Below, piece after piece: positions 7,699-14,561 of a stretch of 35,757 bases of DNA (position 1 is the stretch's first letter; every line of letters starts with the position of its first letter). The notes below the pieces were generated by a model, which was not told the DNA's origin, ran no database searches, and saw nothing but the letters and a program-made list of their open reading frames with translations. This DNA comes from JBBPZA01 sp963728925 (lineage in GTDB: Bacteria > Actinomycetota > Thermoleophilia > Solirubrobacterales > Solirubrobacteraceae). The DNA lies in NCBI GenBank assembly GCA_963728925.1, contig CAVSMB010000032.1:1-35757 (forward strand), read 5' to 3'. The translations under genes and the position numbers were made by a program.

Positions 7699-8611
7699 GC
7701 CGTGCCTCGACGTAGATCGAGCCGCCGCGCCCCGCGGCGACCTCCGCCGCCGCGGCGAGTGCCGCCACGGGAGCGAGCAGGGCCGCGGCGACCAGCACCG
7801 GCGCGCGCGTGCGCGTCCCGGCGCGCCGGCTCTGGGCGGCCGGGCGGCGGATCGCGTCGTAGAGGTCCGGGCGCCCTGGAAGCAGCCCGACGAGGCCGTG
7901 GAGCCACCCGAAGCCGACCTGGCCGCCGCGCCAATGGCTCACCCGCTCGACCTCGAGCCCGAGCGCGCGCAGGCGCTCGATGAGCGCGCCGGCCGGGAGG
8001 TGGACGAGGTGGCGCGGGAGGTCGAGGGCGAGCCAGCCGTCCCCGAAGACCCGAGCCTGGATGCTCTCGGCGTTGGGCACGGCGAGGACGAGCACGCCGC
8101 CCGGCGCCAGCAGCGCGGCCGCCCGCTCGAGCTCCGCGCCGGGGTCCGGGAGGTGCTCGAGCGAGTGCCAGAAGACGATCGCGCCCCAGCCGCCGTCGAG
8201 GTCTGAGAGCGTCGCCGCCCGGACGTCCGGCCGGACCGCCTCGCGCTCGAGCCCGAGCGCCGGGCGCCCGCGGGCGGCGAGGGCCTCAAGCAGTGCGCCG
8301 TCCCCGGCGCCGATGTCCAGGACGTCGCCGACCGGCGCAATGCGGTCCAACCGCCGGGCCAAGCGCCCGCGCAGGCGTCTCAGGATCGCGTCGCCGGGAC
8401 CGGAGAAGCGCCCCGAGCGGGGCCGGTACCACGCGCCGTAGGCGGCGTCGAGCTCGTCGGCCGTCGGACGGGGGAAGGTGATCGCGACCCCACAGCCGTC
8501 GCAGCGGACCCTCCCGGCCAGGCGGCCCGTGGCGCCGTCGAGCGAGCGCCCGCACCACAGGCAGTCGCCTGCGGACGCGGGCGCGCTTCGCTGCGCGGGA
8601 GGGGCGAGCAC
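7691..8611 (-). CDS. SAM-dependent methyltransferase with N-terminal zinc ribbon (Methyltransf_23-like)
   Basis: A 306-residue protein. Two CxxC pairs (C17/C20 and C37/C40) form a probable zinc ribbon. They are followed by a class I SAM domain with VLDIGAGDGALLEAL (motif I, about 97-111) and a FWHSLEHLPDP motif (post-II, with the H-S-L-E-H signature of the UbiG-like Methyltransf_23 group). Near the C-terminus is an Ala/Leu-rich hydrophobic stretch (about 268-293) before GGSIYVEARRG, which may rest on the membrane. Proteins of this architecture occur in O-antigen and exopolysaccharide clusters, where they modify sugars or lipid carriers. The start is the GTG at 8611, 6 nt behind a TAGGGT box. 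It is the first gene of a three-gene operon with 6841 and 5121, and divergent from the 8699 glycosyltransferase. Confidence 0.78.
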   Translation of the reverse strand: MLAPPAQRSAPASAGDCLWCGRSLDGATGRLAGRVRCDGCGVAITFPRPTADELDAAYGAWYRPRSGRFSGPGDAILRRLRGRLARRLDRIAPVGDVLDIGAGDGALLEALAARGRPALGLEREAVRPDVRAATLSDLDGGWGAIVFWHSLEHLPDPGAELERAAALLAPGGVLVLAVPNAESIQARVFGDGWLALDLPRHLVHLPAGALIERLRALGLEVERVSHWRGGQVGFGWLHGLVGLLPGRPDLYDAIRRPAAQSRRAGTRTRAPVLVAAALLAPVAALAAAAEVAAGRGGSIYVEARRG

Positions 8612-8617
8612 CGAGCC

Positions 8618-8623
8618 ACCCTA
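8618..8623 (-). promoter_or_regulatory. -10 box, leaderless start of the 7691-8611 methyltransferase
   Basis: TAGGGT on the minus strand, 6 nt before the GTG at 8611. Confidence 0.4.
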
Positions 8624-8684
8624 GCCATTCGCCTCCGACAGAGGCCTAGCCGTTCGCAGCGGAGATCGACCACCCCCGCGGAGC

Positions 8685-8690
8685 TAGACT
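8685..8690 (+). promoter_or_regulatory. -10 box, leaderless start of GT2 paralogue B
   Basis: TAGACT, 8 nt before the ATG at 8699. The hexamer and its GCTAGACTCG context resemble the box before the 269 gene. Confidence 0.5.
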
Positions 8691-8698
8691 CGCCGCCG

Positions 8699-9616
8699 AT
8701 GATCGTCTTCGGTTCCTCGATCACCAAGCCGGAGGAGTACGAGCGCTACGCGAGGCGCGGCTTCGCCGTGGCCGCGGAGCCCGACGCCCAGATCATCGCC
8801 CAGCCTGCCAGCGGCTCAATCTTCCACAGCTACAACGAGATGATGGACCGCGCGGCGCAGATCGACGACCTCGAGGCCCTCGTGCTCGTCCACCAGGACG
8901 CCGAGATCGTCGACCCGGCGTTCATCTCGAAGCTTCGCGCCGCGCTCGCCGACCCCGAGGTCGGTGTCGCGGGCTGCGTCGGCGCGATCGGCGTCCGGAG
9001 CATCGCCTGGTGGGAGGGATCGGTGACGTGGGCGTCCTTCGTCCACCGCTACCGCGAGCTGGGCGGGGGCGAGTTCCCGTCGCTCTCCTGGAACGGCGAC
9101 GAGCTCCCCCCCTACGCCCGCATCGGGCAGGTCGACACGGTCGACGGCTTCGTCCTCGGCCTGAGCCCGTGGACGGTGCGCAACGTCCGCTTCGACGAGA
9201 CGCTCGACCAGCTCCTGCACGGCTATGACTTCGACTTCTGCCTCCAGGTCCGGGACGCGGGGCGCAAGGTCGTCACCGCCGACTTCAAGGTCATCCACCA
9301 TCACTCGCTCGAGCTCGCCAGCGACCTCGAGACGTGGATCCAGGCCCACATGAAGATCGCCGAGAAGTGGGACGGCCGCATCGCCAACGTGGGCGTGGCC
9401 GGCGGCGACTGGAAGCAGCGCGCCCGCCGCGCCGAGGCGGAGGCCGCGGCCTCACGCGCGCAGGCGATCGCGACCGAGCTCCAGATCGAGGCCCGCGCCA
9501 GGCACCAGGAGCGCGACATCCGCGAGATGGAGGAGAGCACCAGCTGGCGCCTCACGGCGCCGCTGCGCAGAGCGAACCGCGTGCGGCGCGCGGCTCGCCG
9601 TCGCGTCGCGTCCTGA
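8699..9616 (+). CDS. GT2-type glycosyltransferase with C-terminal coiled coil (paralogue B)
   Basis: 305 residues, starting MIVFGSSITKPEEY. It shares with paralogues A (2346) and C (9639) the LVLVHQDAEIVDP acidic segment, GCVGAIGVRSIAWWEGS, LSPWTVRNVRFDETL and GYDFDFCLQVRDAGRKVVTADF. Each shares the KWxGR boundary to a helical Arg/Glu/Ala-rich tail. The tail ends STSWRLTAPLRRANRVRRAARR, a strongly basic amphipathic end that could bind membrane or a partner. It is a predicted cytoplasmic sugar transferase of the Glyco_tranf_2_5 type; donor and acceptor are unknown. It converges with paralogue C, with 22 bp between the stops, so the two copies form an inverted pair. This copy has one residue more in the DQLLHGYDFD loop than its sisters. 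Confidence 0.78.
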   Translation: MIVFGSSITKPEEYERYARRGFAVAAEPDAQIIAQPASGSIFHSYNEMMDRAAQIDDLEALVLVHQDAEIVDPAFISKLRAALADPEVGVAGCVGAIGVRSIAWWEGSVTWASFVHRYRELGGGEFPSLSWNGDELPPYARIGQVDTVDGFVLGLSPWTVRNVRFDETLDQLLHGYDFDFCLQVRDAGRKVVTADFKVIHHHSLELASDLETWIQAHMKIAEKWDGRIANVGVAGGDWKQRARRAEAEAAASRAQAIATELQIEARARHQERDIREMEESTSWRLTAPLRRANRVRRAARRRVAS

Positions 9617-9638
9617 GCCGGCGCGCGCGGCGCTCGTC

Positions 9639-10550
9639 CTACCCGTCGTTGCGGCGCCCCCGCGCGGCCTTGGCGAGAAGGTTCGCGCGGCGCAGGGGCT
9701 CGGTGGCCCGCCAGCTCCCGGTCTGCGCGAGGGCGAGCCGGCGGCTCTCGTCTTGGCGCGCGCGCGCGTCCGCCTGGAGGTGACGGGCGGCGATGAGCAG
9801 GCGGGCGGCGCCCCCTTCCGCCTCCGCACGCCTGGCCCGTCGCTTCCAGTCACCGGCGTCCGCGCCGGCATCGAGCATGCGGCCCTCCCACTTCTCGGCG
9901 ATCCGCATGTGCGCGTCGACCCACGTCTCGGGGTCGGTGACGAGGTCCAAGGAATGGTGGTGGGCGACCCGCAGATCGGCGGTGACGACCTTGCGCCCGG
10001 CCTCGCGGGCCTGCAGGCAGAAGTCCACGTCGTAGCCGTGGAGCTGGCCCAGCGACTCGTCGAAGCGGAGGGTGCGCACCGCCCACGGCGAGAGGACGAG
10101 CAGGACGCCCTCGACGACGTCCACCTCGCCGGTGTGGCGCTCGCCCGACGAGCCGTTCAGCGCCGTCACCGGCAGGTCCCCCCCACCCGCCTCCCGGTAG
10201 CGGTACACCGACGACCCCCAGGTGATCGTCCCCTCCCACCACGCCAGACTGCGGACGCCGACCGCGCCGACGCAGCCGACCACGCCGACGTCGGGGTCGG
10301 CCAGCGCGGTGCGAACCTTGGCGCATAGGTCGGGGTCGACGATCTCGGCGTCCTGGTGGACGAGGACGAGCGCCTCGAGCCCGTCAAGGGCCGCGGCCTG
10401 CTCGAGGATCAGGTTGTAGCTGCGGAAGATCGAGCCGGTCGCCTGGAGCGCGAAGACCGGCGAGTCGGCCTCCGCGGCCAGCTCGATTCCGGGCTGGGCG
10501 AGCCGGGTGTAGAGGTCCGGCACGTTCATGGAGCATCCGAAGGCGATCAT
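9639..10550 (-). CDS. GT2-type glycosyltransferase with C-terminal coiled coil (paralogue C)
   Basis: 303 residues, starting MIAFGCSMNVPDLY and closest to paralogue A in its opening and its ALVLVHQDAEIVDP, AWWEGTITWG and LSPWAVRTLRFDESLGQLHGYD blocks. The helical tail ends TGSWRATEPLRRANLLAK. Unlike paralogues A and B it lies second in an operon, 34 nt behind the methyltransferase gene 10585-11577. Its start is preceded by a purine-rich GAGGGTGAGAGGG rather than a -10 box, which fits a leadered start inside a transcript. Three copies of the family in 8 kb, each with a diverged central loop, suggest that each adds a different sugar or recognises a different acceptor. No donor can be assigned. 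Confidence 0.78.
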   Translation of the reverse strand: MIAFGCSMNVPDLYTRLAQPGIELAAEADSPVFALQATGSIFRSYNLILEQAAALDGLEALVLVHQDAEIVDPDLCAKVRTALADPDVGVVGCVGAVGVRSLAWWEGTITWGSSVYRYREAGGGDLPVTALNGSSGERHTGEVDVVEGVLLVLSPWAVRTLRFDESLGQLHGYDVDFCLQAREAGRKVVTADLRVAHHHSLDLVTDPETWVDAHMRIAEKWEGRMLDAGADAGDWKRRARRAEAEGGAARLLIAARHLQADARARQDESRRLALAQTGSWRATEPLRRANLLAKAARGRRNDG

Positions 10551-10584
10551 CGGCTCGCCCTCTCACCCTCGGCCATAGCGTCGT

Positions 10585-11577
10585 TCACGATCCGCGGCGG
10601 CGAGCGCGGAGCGACCGCGCCACGTCGCCTCCGGCGCGCAGCGGTCGGGTCACCTTCCAGCTGGAGGAGCGCTCGTAGTCGGCGCGGACGGCGTCCATCC
10701 GGGCCTGGTTGTGCTCAGCCTGGTCGAGCGAGGACTGCTCGTGGGCGGCGCGGACCGCATCGAGCGCCGCCTCGTGGCTCTCCTGCTGCTTGACGAGCTC
10801 GTTCTGGACCTGCCGGAGGTTGTTGCGCAGGGCGGTGAACTCGCGCGGGTCGTCGCCGGGGCGCTCGATGTCCTCGGTCGTCAGCTCGACGTCGCGCTTG
10901 CGCAGCAGCGGCCAGCTCTGGTTGTGGACCTGCGGCTTGACGTCGAGGACCTCGAAGGCGCGGCCCCAGTGCTCGAGCATCCACCAGTCGGACATCAGGA
11001 CGATGGGTCCGCCCCAATCCCACGTCAGGTTATGACGCAACGCGTTCATGCCGACGCGGTTCTCGTCCCAGGGGTCGCCCGTGATCACCTCGTAGTTCCA
11101 TTGACCCATGTAGGTCGCGATCAGCAGGCCGCCCGGCTTGAGCAGGCGGTGCAGCTCGAGCAGCCACGGGATCGAGTTGTCGGTCAGATGGGTGAACACC
11201 GAGACCGCGTAGATCAGGTCGAACGACCCGTAGTCGAGCCCCATCGGGGGGCTGACGGCGCACGCCCACGGATGCAGCGGCGGCGACAGCGCCTCCTGGA
11301 GCCACTCGATGCTCGGGCGGTCGATGTCCGTTCCCCAGAACTCCGCGTGCTCGGCCTCGGGCAGGAACTGGCGAAGGGTCCGCCCCGCCCCGCAGCCGAA
11401 GTCCAGCACCCGCTTGCCCTCGAAGGACCAGTCGTCGGGAAGGAGGTCGACGACCGTCTCCTTGGTCTGCGCTCCGATCCGCTCGAAGGCCTCGTACTGG
11501 TCGCCCCAGCTCTCCAGACGAAACACCCGGCTTGCGAGCTCGAGGGGCGGGTACGGGGCGTCACGGCTCACGGTCAT
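10585..11577 (-). CDS. SAM-dependent methyltransferase with coiled-coil tail
   Basis: 330 residues. The class I SAM domain has RVLDFGCGAGRTLRQFLP (motif I, about 57-73), GTDIDRPSIEWL and the FDLIYAVSVFTHLTD motif, placing it with Methyltransf_11/25-like enzymes of glycan clusters. From about residue 235 the chain is a polar heptad-like helix with repeated Q-E-S-H/A-V-R-A runs. It ends with SSSWKVTRPLRAGGDVARSLR, the same tail signature as the GT2 paralogues although the catalytic domain is unrelated. The start is the ATG at 11577, 8 nt behind TACGTT. The frame is open further upstream, but that part overlaps the divergent wzt promoter and start and has no homology. It is followed by GT2 paralogue C. 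A possible role is capping of a growing chain by methylation, as known for WbdD-type systems, but no kinase domain is present. Confidence 0.75.
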   Translation of the reverse strand: MTVSRDAPYPPLELASRVFRLESWGDQYEAFERIGAQTKETVVDLLPDDWSFEGKRVLDFGCGAGRTLRQFLPEAEHAEFWGTDIDRPSIEWLQEALSPPLHPWACAVSPPMGLDYGSFDLIYAVSVFTHLTDNSIPWLLELHRLLKPGGLLIATYMGQWNYEVITGDPWDENRVGMNALRHNLTWDWGGPIVLMSDWWMLEHWGRAFEVLDVKPQVHNQSWPLLRKRDVELTTEDIERPGDDPREFTALRNNLRQVQNELVKQQESHEAALDAVRAAHEQSSLDQAEHNQARMDAVRADYERSSSWKVTRPLRAGGDVARSLRARRRGS

Positions 11578-11585
11578 GGGCGCGG

Positions 11586-11591
11586 AACGTA
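11586..11591 (-). promoter_or_regulatory. -10 box, leaderless start of the 10585-11577 methyltransferase
   Basis: TACGTT on the minus strand, 8 nt before the ATG at 11577. Confidence 0.45.
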
Positions 11592-11661
11592 TCCGACGGC
11601 CGCCCGCCTTCGCGTCGCCCCCGGCACGCGCGCCGGTGGCGGACGGCGGCGCCCCGGTTGG

Positions 11662-11667
11662 TAGTTT
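11662..11667 (+). promoter_or_regulatory. -10 box, leaderless start of the first wzt
   Basis: TAGTTT, 9 nt before the GTG at 11677. The divergent boxes at 11586-11591 and 11662-11667 share a 70-bp control region. Confidence 0.45.
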
Positions 11668-11676
11668 GCGCCGACG

Positions 11677-12984
11677 GTGACCACCCCGATGTCCCTCGCA
11701 GACGACACCGGCGCGCTCACCGCGGCGGGTGGCCGGGCGCGTGCCCTCGACGGGCCGGTGGTCATCGAGGTGCGCGACCTGGAGAAGACGTTCCGGATAC
11801 CCGACCAGAAGGTCGACACCCTCAAGGAGCGCGTCCTGCATCCGCTCCACCAGGCCGATTCCCGTGAGTTGCGGGCGTTGCGGGACGTGTCCTTCGACGT
11901 ACGCGAGGGCGAGTTCTTCGGGATCGTGGGACGCAACGGCTCGGGCAAGAGCACGCTGCTCAAGATCCTCGCCTCGATCTACCGCGCCGACGCCGGGCGG
12001 ATCCGCATGTCCGGACGCCTGGCCCCGTTCATCGAGCTCGGCGTCGGCTTCAACCCCGACCTCACCGCCCGCGAGAACGTCGCCCTCAACGGCGTCATGC
12101 TCGGCCTCACCCGCCGCGAAGCCGCCGGCAAGCTCGACTCCGTGCTCGACTTCGCCGAACTGCGCGAGTTCGTCGACCTCAAGCTCAAGAACTACTCCTC
12201 GGGCATGATGGTCCGCCTCGCCTTCTCAGTCATGGTCGAAGCCGACGCCGACATGATGCTCGTCGACGAAGTGCTCGCCGTCGGCGACGCCGCCTTCGGC
12301 CAGAAATGCATGGACGTCTTCCGCGACAAGCGCAAAGCCGGCAAGACCGTCGTCCTCGTCACCCACGACATGGCCGCCGTCCAATCCTTCTGCGACCGCG
12401 CCATGCTCCTCCACGACGGCGCCGTGCGGTATCTCGGCGACCCCGAGGAGACGGCGCTGCGCTATTACCGGCTCAACTTCGGCGCCGAGAGCCACAACGC
12501 CGGGGCGGCCGCCGTGGCGGTCCCCGACGTCAATGTCAAGCTCGTCGACGTCTGGCTTCAGAACGCCGCCGGTGAGCGGGTCGAGAACGTCGAGCAGGAC
12601 GAGCCGATCTTCTTCAACCTCGTCGTCGAGGCCCGCCAGGACCTGCACGCCCCGGTCTTCAACTTCCACTTCCTCAACGTCGACGGCGCCTGGATCTTCG
12701 GCTTCAGCCAGGCGGTGACGGGGGACGACGGGCAGCCGGGGGACGTCCCCGCGGGCCGGCGCATCCGCATCGCCGGCCGGATCGACAACCCGCTCGTGCC
12801 CGGGCGCTACTCGGTCAACTGCTGGATCTCGCGCACACCGGAGGAGGGCAAGGTCGCGCTCCACGTCCTGCGGCTCATGGACTTCTTCGTCTACGGGACG
12901 CGACCGGTGCCCGGGAACGTCTCGGTGAAGACCGACGTCGAAGCGACGCTCGAGCCGGCCCCCGTCGCCCGCACGGGGTCGTGA
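11677..12984 (+). CDS. wzt: Polysaccharide ABC exporter ATP-binding protein, Wzt type (copy 1)
   Basis: A 435-residue protein with an ATPase domain of about 250 residues. Walker A is GRNGSGKST (85-93), the signature is YSSGM (173-177), Walker B is MMLVDE (193-198) and the H-loop His is at 230. The segment FIELGVGFNPDLTARENV is typical of Wzt/TagH ATPases. A C-terminal domain (about 275-425) resembles the Wzt_C beta-sandwich that reads the terminal modification of the polymer in known O-antigen exporters. The N-terminal 25 residues are unconserved. From residue 86 to 248 the coding DNA reads as identical to copy 2 at 14562, whereas the C-terminal domain is clearly different (only motifs such as FNLVVEAR and DNPL.PGRYSV are shared). 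It is followed by a GT2 gene with a 4-nt GTGA overlap. Confidence 0.92.
   Translation: MTTPMSLADDTGALTAAGGRARALDGPVVIEVRDLEKTFRIPDQKVDTLKERVLHPLHQADSRELRALRDVSFDVREGEFFGIVGRNGSGKSTLLKILASIYRADAGRIRMSGRLAPFIELGVGFNPDLTARENVALNGVMLGLTRREAAGKLDSVLDFAELREFVDLKLKNYSSGMMVRLAFSVMVEADADMMLVDEVLAVGDAAFGQKCMDVFRDKRKAGKTVVLVTHDMAAVQSFCDRAMLLHDGAVRYLGDPEETALRYYRLNFGAESHNAGAAAVAVPDVNVKLVDVWLQNAAGERVENVEQDEPIFFNLVVEARQDLHAPVFNFHFLNVDGAWIFGFSQAVTGDDGQPGDVPAGRRIRIAGRIDNPLVPGRYSVNCWISRTPEEGKVALHVLRLMDFFVYGTRPVPGNVSVKTDVEATLEPAPVARTGS
11863..12420 (+). repeat. Duplicated wzt ATPase block, copy 1
   Basis: Matches 14766-15323 at a constant offset of 2903 bp, with only three differences that I see (11874, 11928, 11931). 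Bases 11932-12420 read as identical over 489 bp, including all silent positions. The match stops abruptly after the CACGACGGC that ends the ATPase domain. Confidence 0.9.
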
Positions 12985-14474
12985 GCGCTCCGGCGCCCGG
13001 TCTCGCGGTCACGCTCGAGCGCCCGCTCCCCGCCACGCTGCCGGTCCGCACCGGCACGGCGGTCTTCCTGCTGGGCAGCTGCTTTCATCCCGAGCAGGCC
13101 GTGCGCGACGTGGAGATCCTCGTCGACGGCCTGCGACACCGCCCGACGGCGTTCTCGATGCCACGCCCCGACGTCTTCGCGCAGCACCCATCGGAGCGTT
13201 CCTACCGCAGCGGCTTCTGGGCGACGGTGCCCGTCCCCGCCCGCGAGCGCACCGGCACGATCGAGCTCGCGCTGTCCGCCCGCCTGGCTTGGGGCCAGCA
13301 GCTCACCGCGCCGCTCGGCGCCATCGCGATCGTCGACGCCCCGCCGCCGCCCGAGCCCGGGGCGCGCCCCGCGCGCGAAGGCGCCGGCCTCATCGCGATC
13401 TGCATGGCGACCTTCGAGCCCGATCCCAGGCTCTTCACCGCTCAGGTGATGTCGTTGCGCGAGCAGAGCGACGCGGGCTGGATCTGCCTGATCAGCGACG
13501 ACTGCTCGGGGCCCGAGCACGTGCAGCGCATCCACCAGGTCATCGGCGAGGACGCCCGCTTCGCGTTCTCGCGCTCCAAGAAGCGCCTGGGCTTCTACCG
13601 CAACTTCGAGCGCGCGCTCTCGATGGTGCCCGCCCGCGCGGAGCTCGTGGGCCTGTGCGACCAGGACGACCGCTGGCATCCCGACAAGCTCGCGACCCTT
13701 CGTGCGGCCCTCGACGGCGCCCCGGTCGCCTACTCCGACCTGCGCCTCGTCGACGCGGACCATCGCGTCCTGCGCGACACCTTCTGGCGCGGCCGGCGCA
13801 ACAACCACTCAGACCTCGCCTCGATGCTGGTCGCCAACACGATCACCGGCGCCGCCATGCTCATGCGCCGCGAGGTGGCCGAGCTCGCGCTCCCGTTCCC
13901 CGACATGCCAGGCTTCCAGTTCCACGACCACTGGCTCGGCGTGCTCGCGCTCGCGACCGGCGCGGTCGCGTACGTCGACCGTCCGCTGTACGACTACGTC
14001 CAGCACGCCGGCGCGGTGTTCGGCGACGTCAGCACGGGCTCCACGGCGCCCGTCGGCCGCCGATGGCGCCCGCGGCGACCGCATCGCGGCTGGCCGGGCG
14101 AGCTCGTCACGGCCTGGCGGGCCTCCTACTTCTACGGCTTTGCGTCGCGCGACGTGCAAGCCCAGGCCGTGCTCGCCCGGTGTGGGCCGCGGCTGCAGGC
14201 GAGCAAGCGACGCGTGCTGGAGCGCTACGTCGCCAGCGAGCGCTCGCCGGCCGCCTTCGCGTGGCTCGCCGCCCGCTCGCTGCGCACCCTGATGGGCCAC
14301 ACCGAGACGCTGGGGACGGAGATCGAGCTCGCCCAGGGCATCGTGTGGCGCTGGGCCGCCGCCGCCGCCGTCGCGGGCCGTCAGCGGCCCGGTCGCCACG
14401 CCGTGGACGCCGGCTTCCCGCCACCGGCGAGCTTCAACCAGAGACGCCTGCGGCGCTGGCGGGCCCAGGTCTGA
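12981..14474 (+). CDS. GT2 glycosyltransferase (rhamnosyltransferase-like) with N-terminal extra domain
   Basis: A 497-residue protein. Residues 1-130 look like a beta-rich module (alternating hydrophobic strands, e.g. GTAVFLLGSCFHPEQAV and GTIELALSA) before the GT2 domain, which begins LIAICMATFEPDPRLF. The domain then has SDDCSG and the acceptor/metal motif LCDQDDRWHPDKL, characteristic of GT2 rhamnosyltransferase-like enzymes of the WcaA/RfbF-alpha-rhamnosyl type. FQFHDHWLGVLAL supplies a later conserved Asp/His. The C-terminal 120 residues are helical. Its GTG lies inside the stop of the first wzt (GTGA), so the two are translationally coupled. Pairing a Wzt substrate-recognition protein with one transferase suggests that this enzyme may make the epitope that copy 1 recognises. 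That is inference only. Confidence 0.82.
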   Translation: MSAPAPGLAVTLERPLPATLPVRTGTAVFLLGSCFHPEQAVRDVEILVDGLRHRPTAFSMPRPDVFAQHPSERSYRSGFWATVPVPARERTGTIELALSARLAWGQQLTAPLGAIAIVDAPPPPEPGARPAREGAGLIAICMATFEPDPRLFTAQVMSLREQSDAGWICLISDDCSGPEHVQRIHQVIGEDARFAFSRSKKRLGFYRNFERALSMVPARAELVGLCDQDDRWHPDKLATLRAALDGAPVAYSDLRLVDADHRVLRDTFWRGRRNNHSDLASMLVANTITGAAMLMRREVAELALPFPDMPGFQFHDHWLGVLALATGAVAYVDRPLYDYVQHAGAVFGDVSTGSTAPVGRRWRPRRPHRGWPGELVTAWRASYFYGFASRDVQAQAVLARCGPRLQASKRRVLERYVASERSPAAFAWLAARSLRTLMGHTETLGTEIELAQGIVWRWAAAAAVAGRQRPGRHAVDAGFPPPASFNQRRLRRWRAQV

Positions 14475-14503
14475 CGCGGGGCCGAGGGGCGCAGCGCCCT
14501 TGG

Positions 14504-14509
14504 TACCGT
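14504..14509 (+). promoter_or_regulatory. -10 box of the second wzt operon
   Basis: TACCGT immediately upstream of a 24-bp palindrome. Here the start codon is 52 nt away, so this transcript would carry a leader with a ribosome-binding site, unlike most promoters in the window. Confidence 0.35.
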
Positions 14510-14533
14510 GCCGGCGTCCGGCCGGACGCCGGC
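14510..14533. promoter_or_regulatory. 24-bp perfect palindrome at the presumed transcription start of the second wzt operon
   Basis: The left arm GCCGGCGTCCGG (14510-14521) is followed without a spacer by its exact reverse complement (14522-14533). It begins directly after the -10 box and ends 16 nt before the AGGAG of the wzt gene. It could be an operator for a dimeric regulator, placed to block initiation, or an mRNA 5' hairpin affecting stability or translation. There is no U-tract, so it is not a standard terminator. Confidence 0.5.
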
Positions 14534-14561
14534 CCGCCTAGGCCCTGACAGGAGCATGCCG

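Noticed and set aside
14508..14561. GTG at 14508 as start of the second wzt
   Set aside because: It overlaps the TACCGT box, and the added residues would be encoded by the palindrome. The ATG at 14562 has a properly spaced AGGAG.
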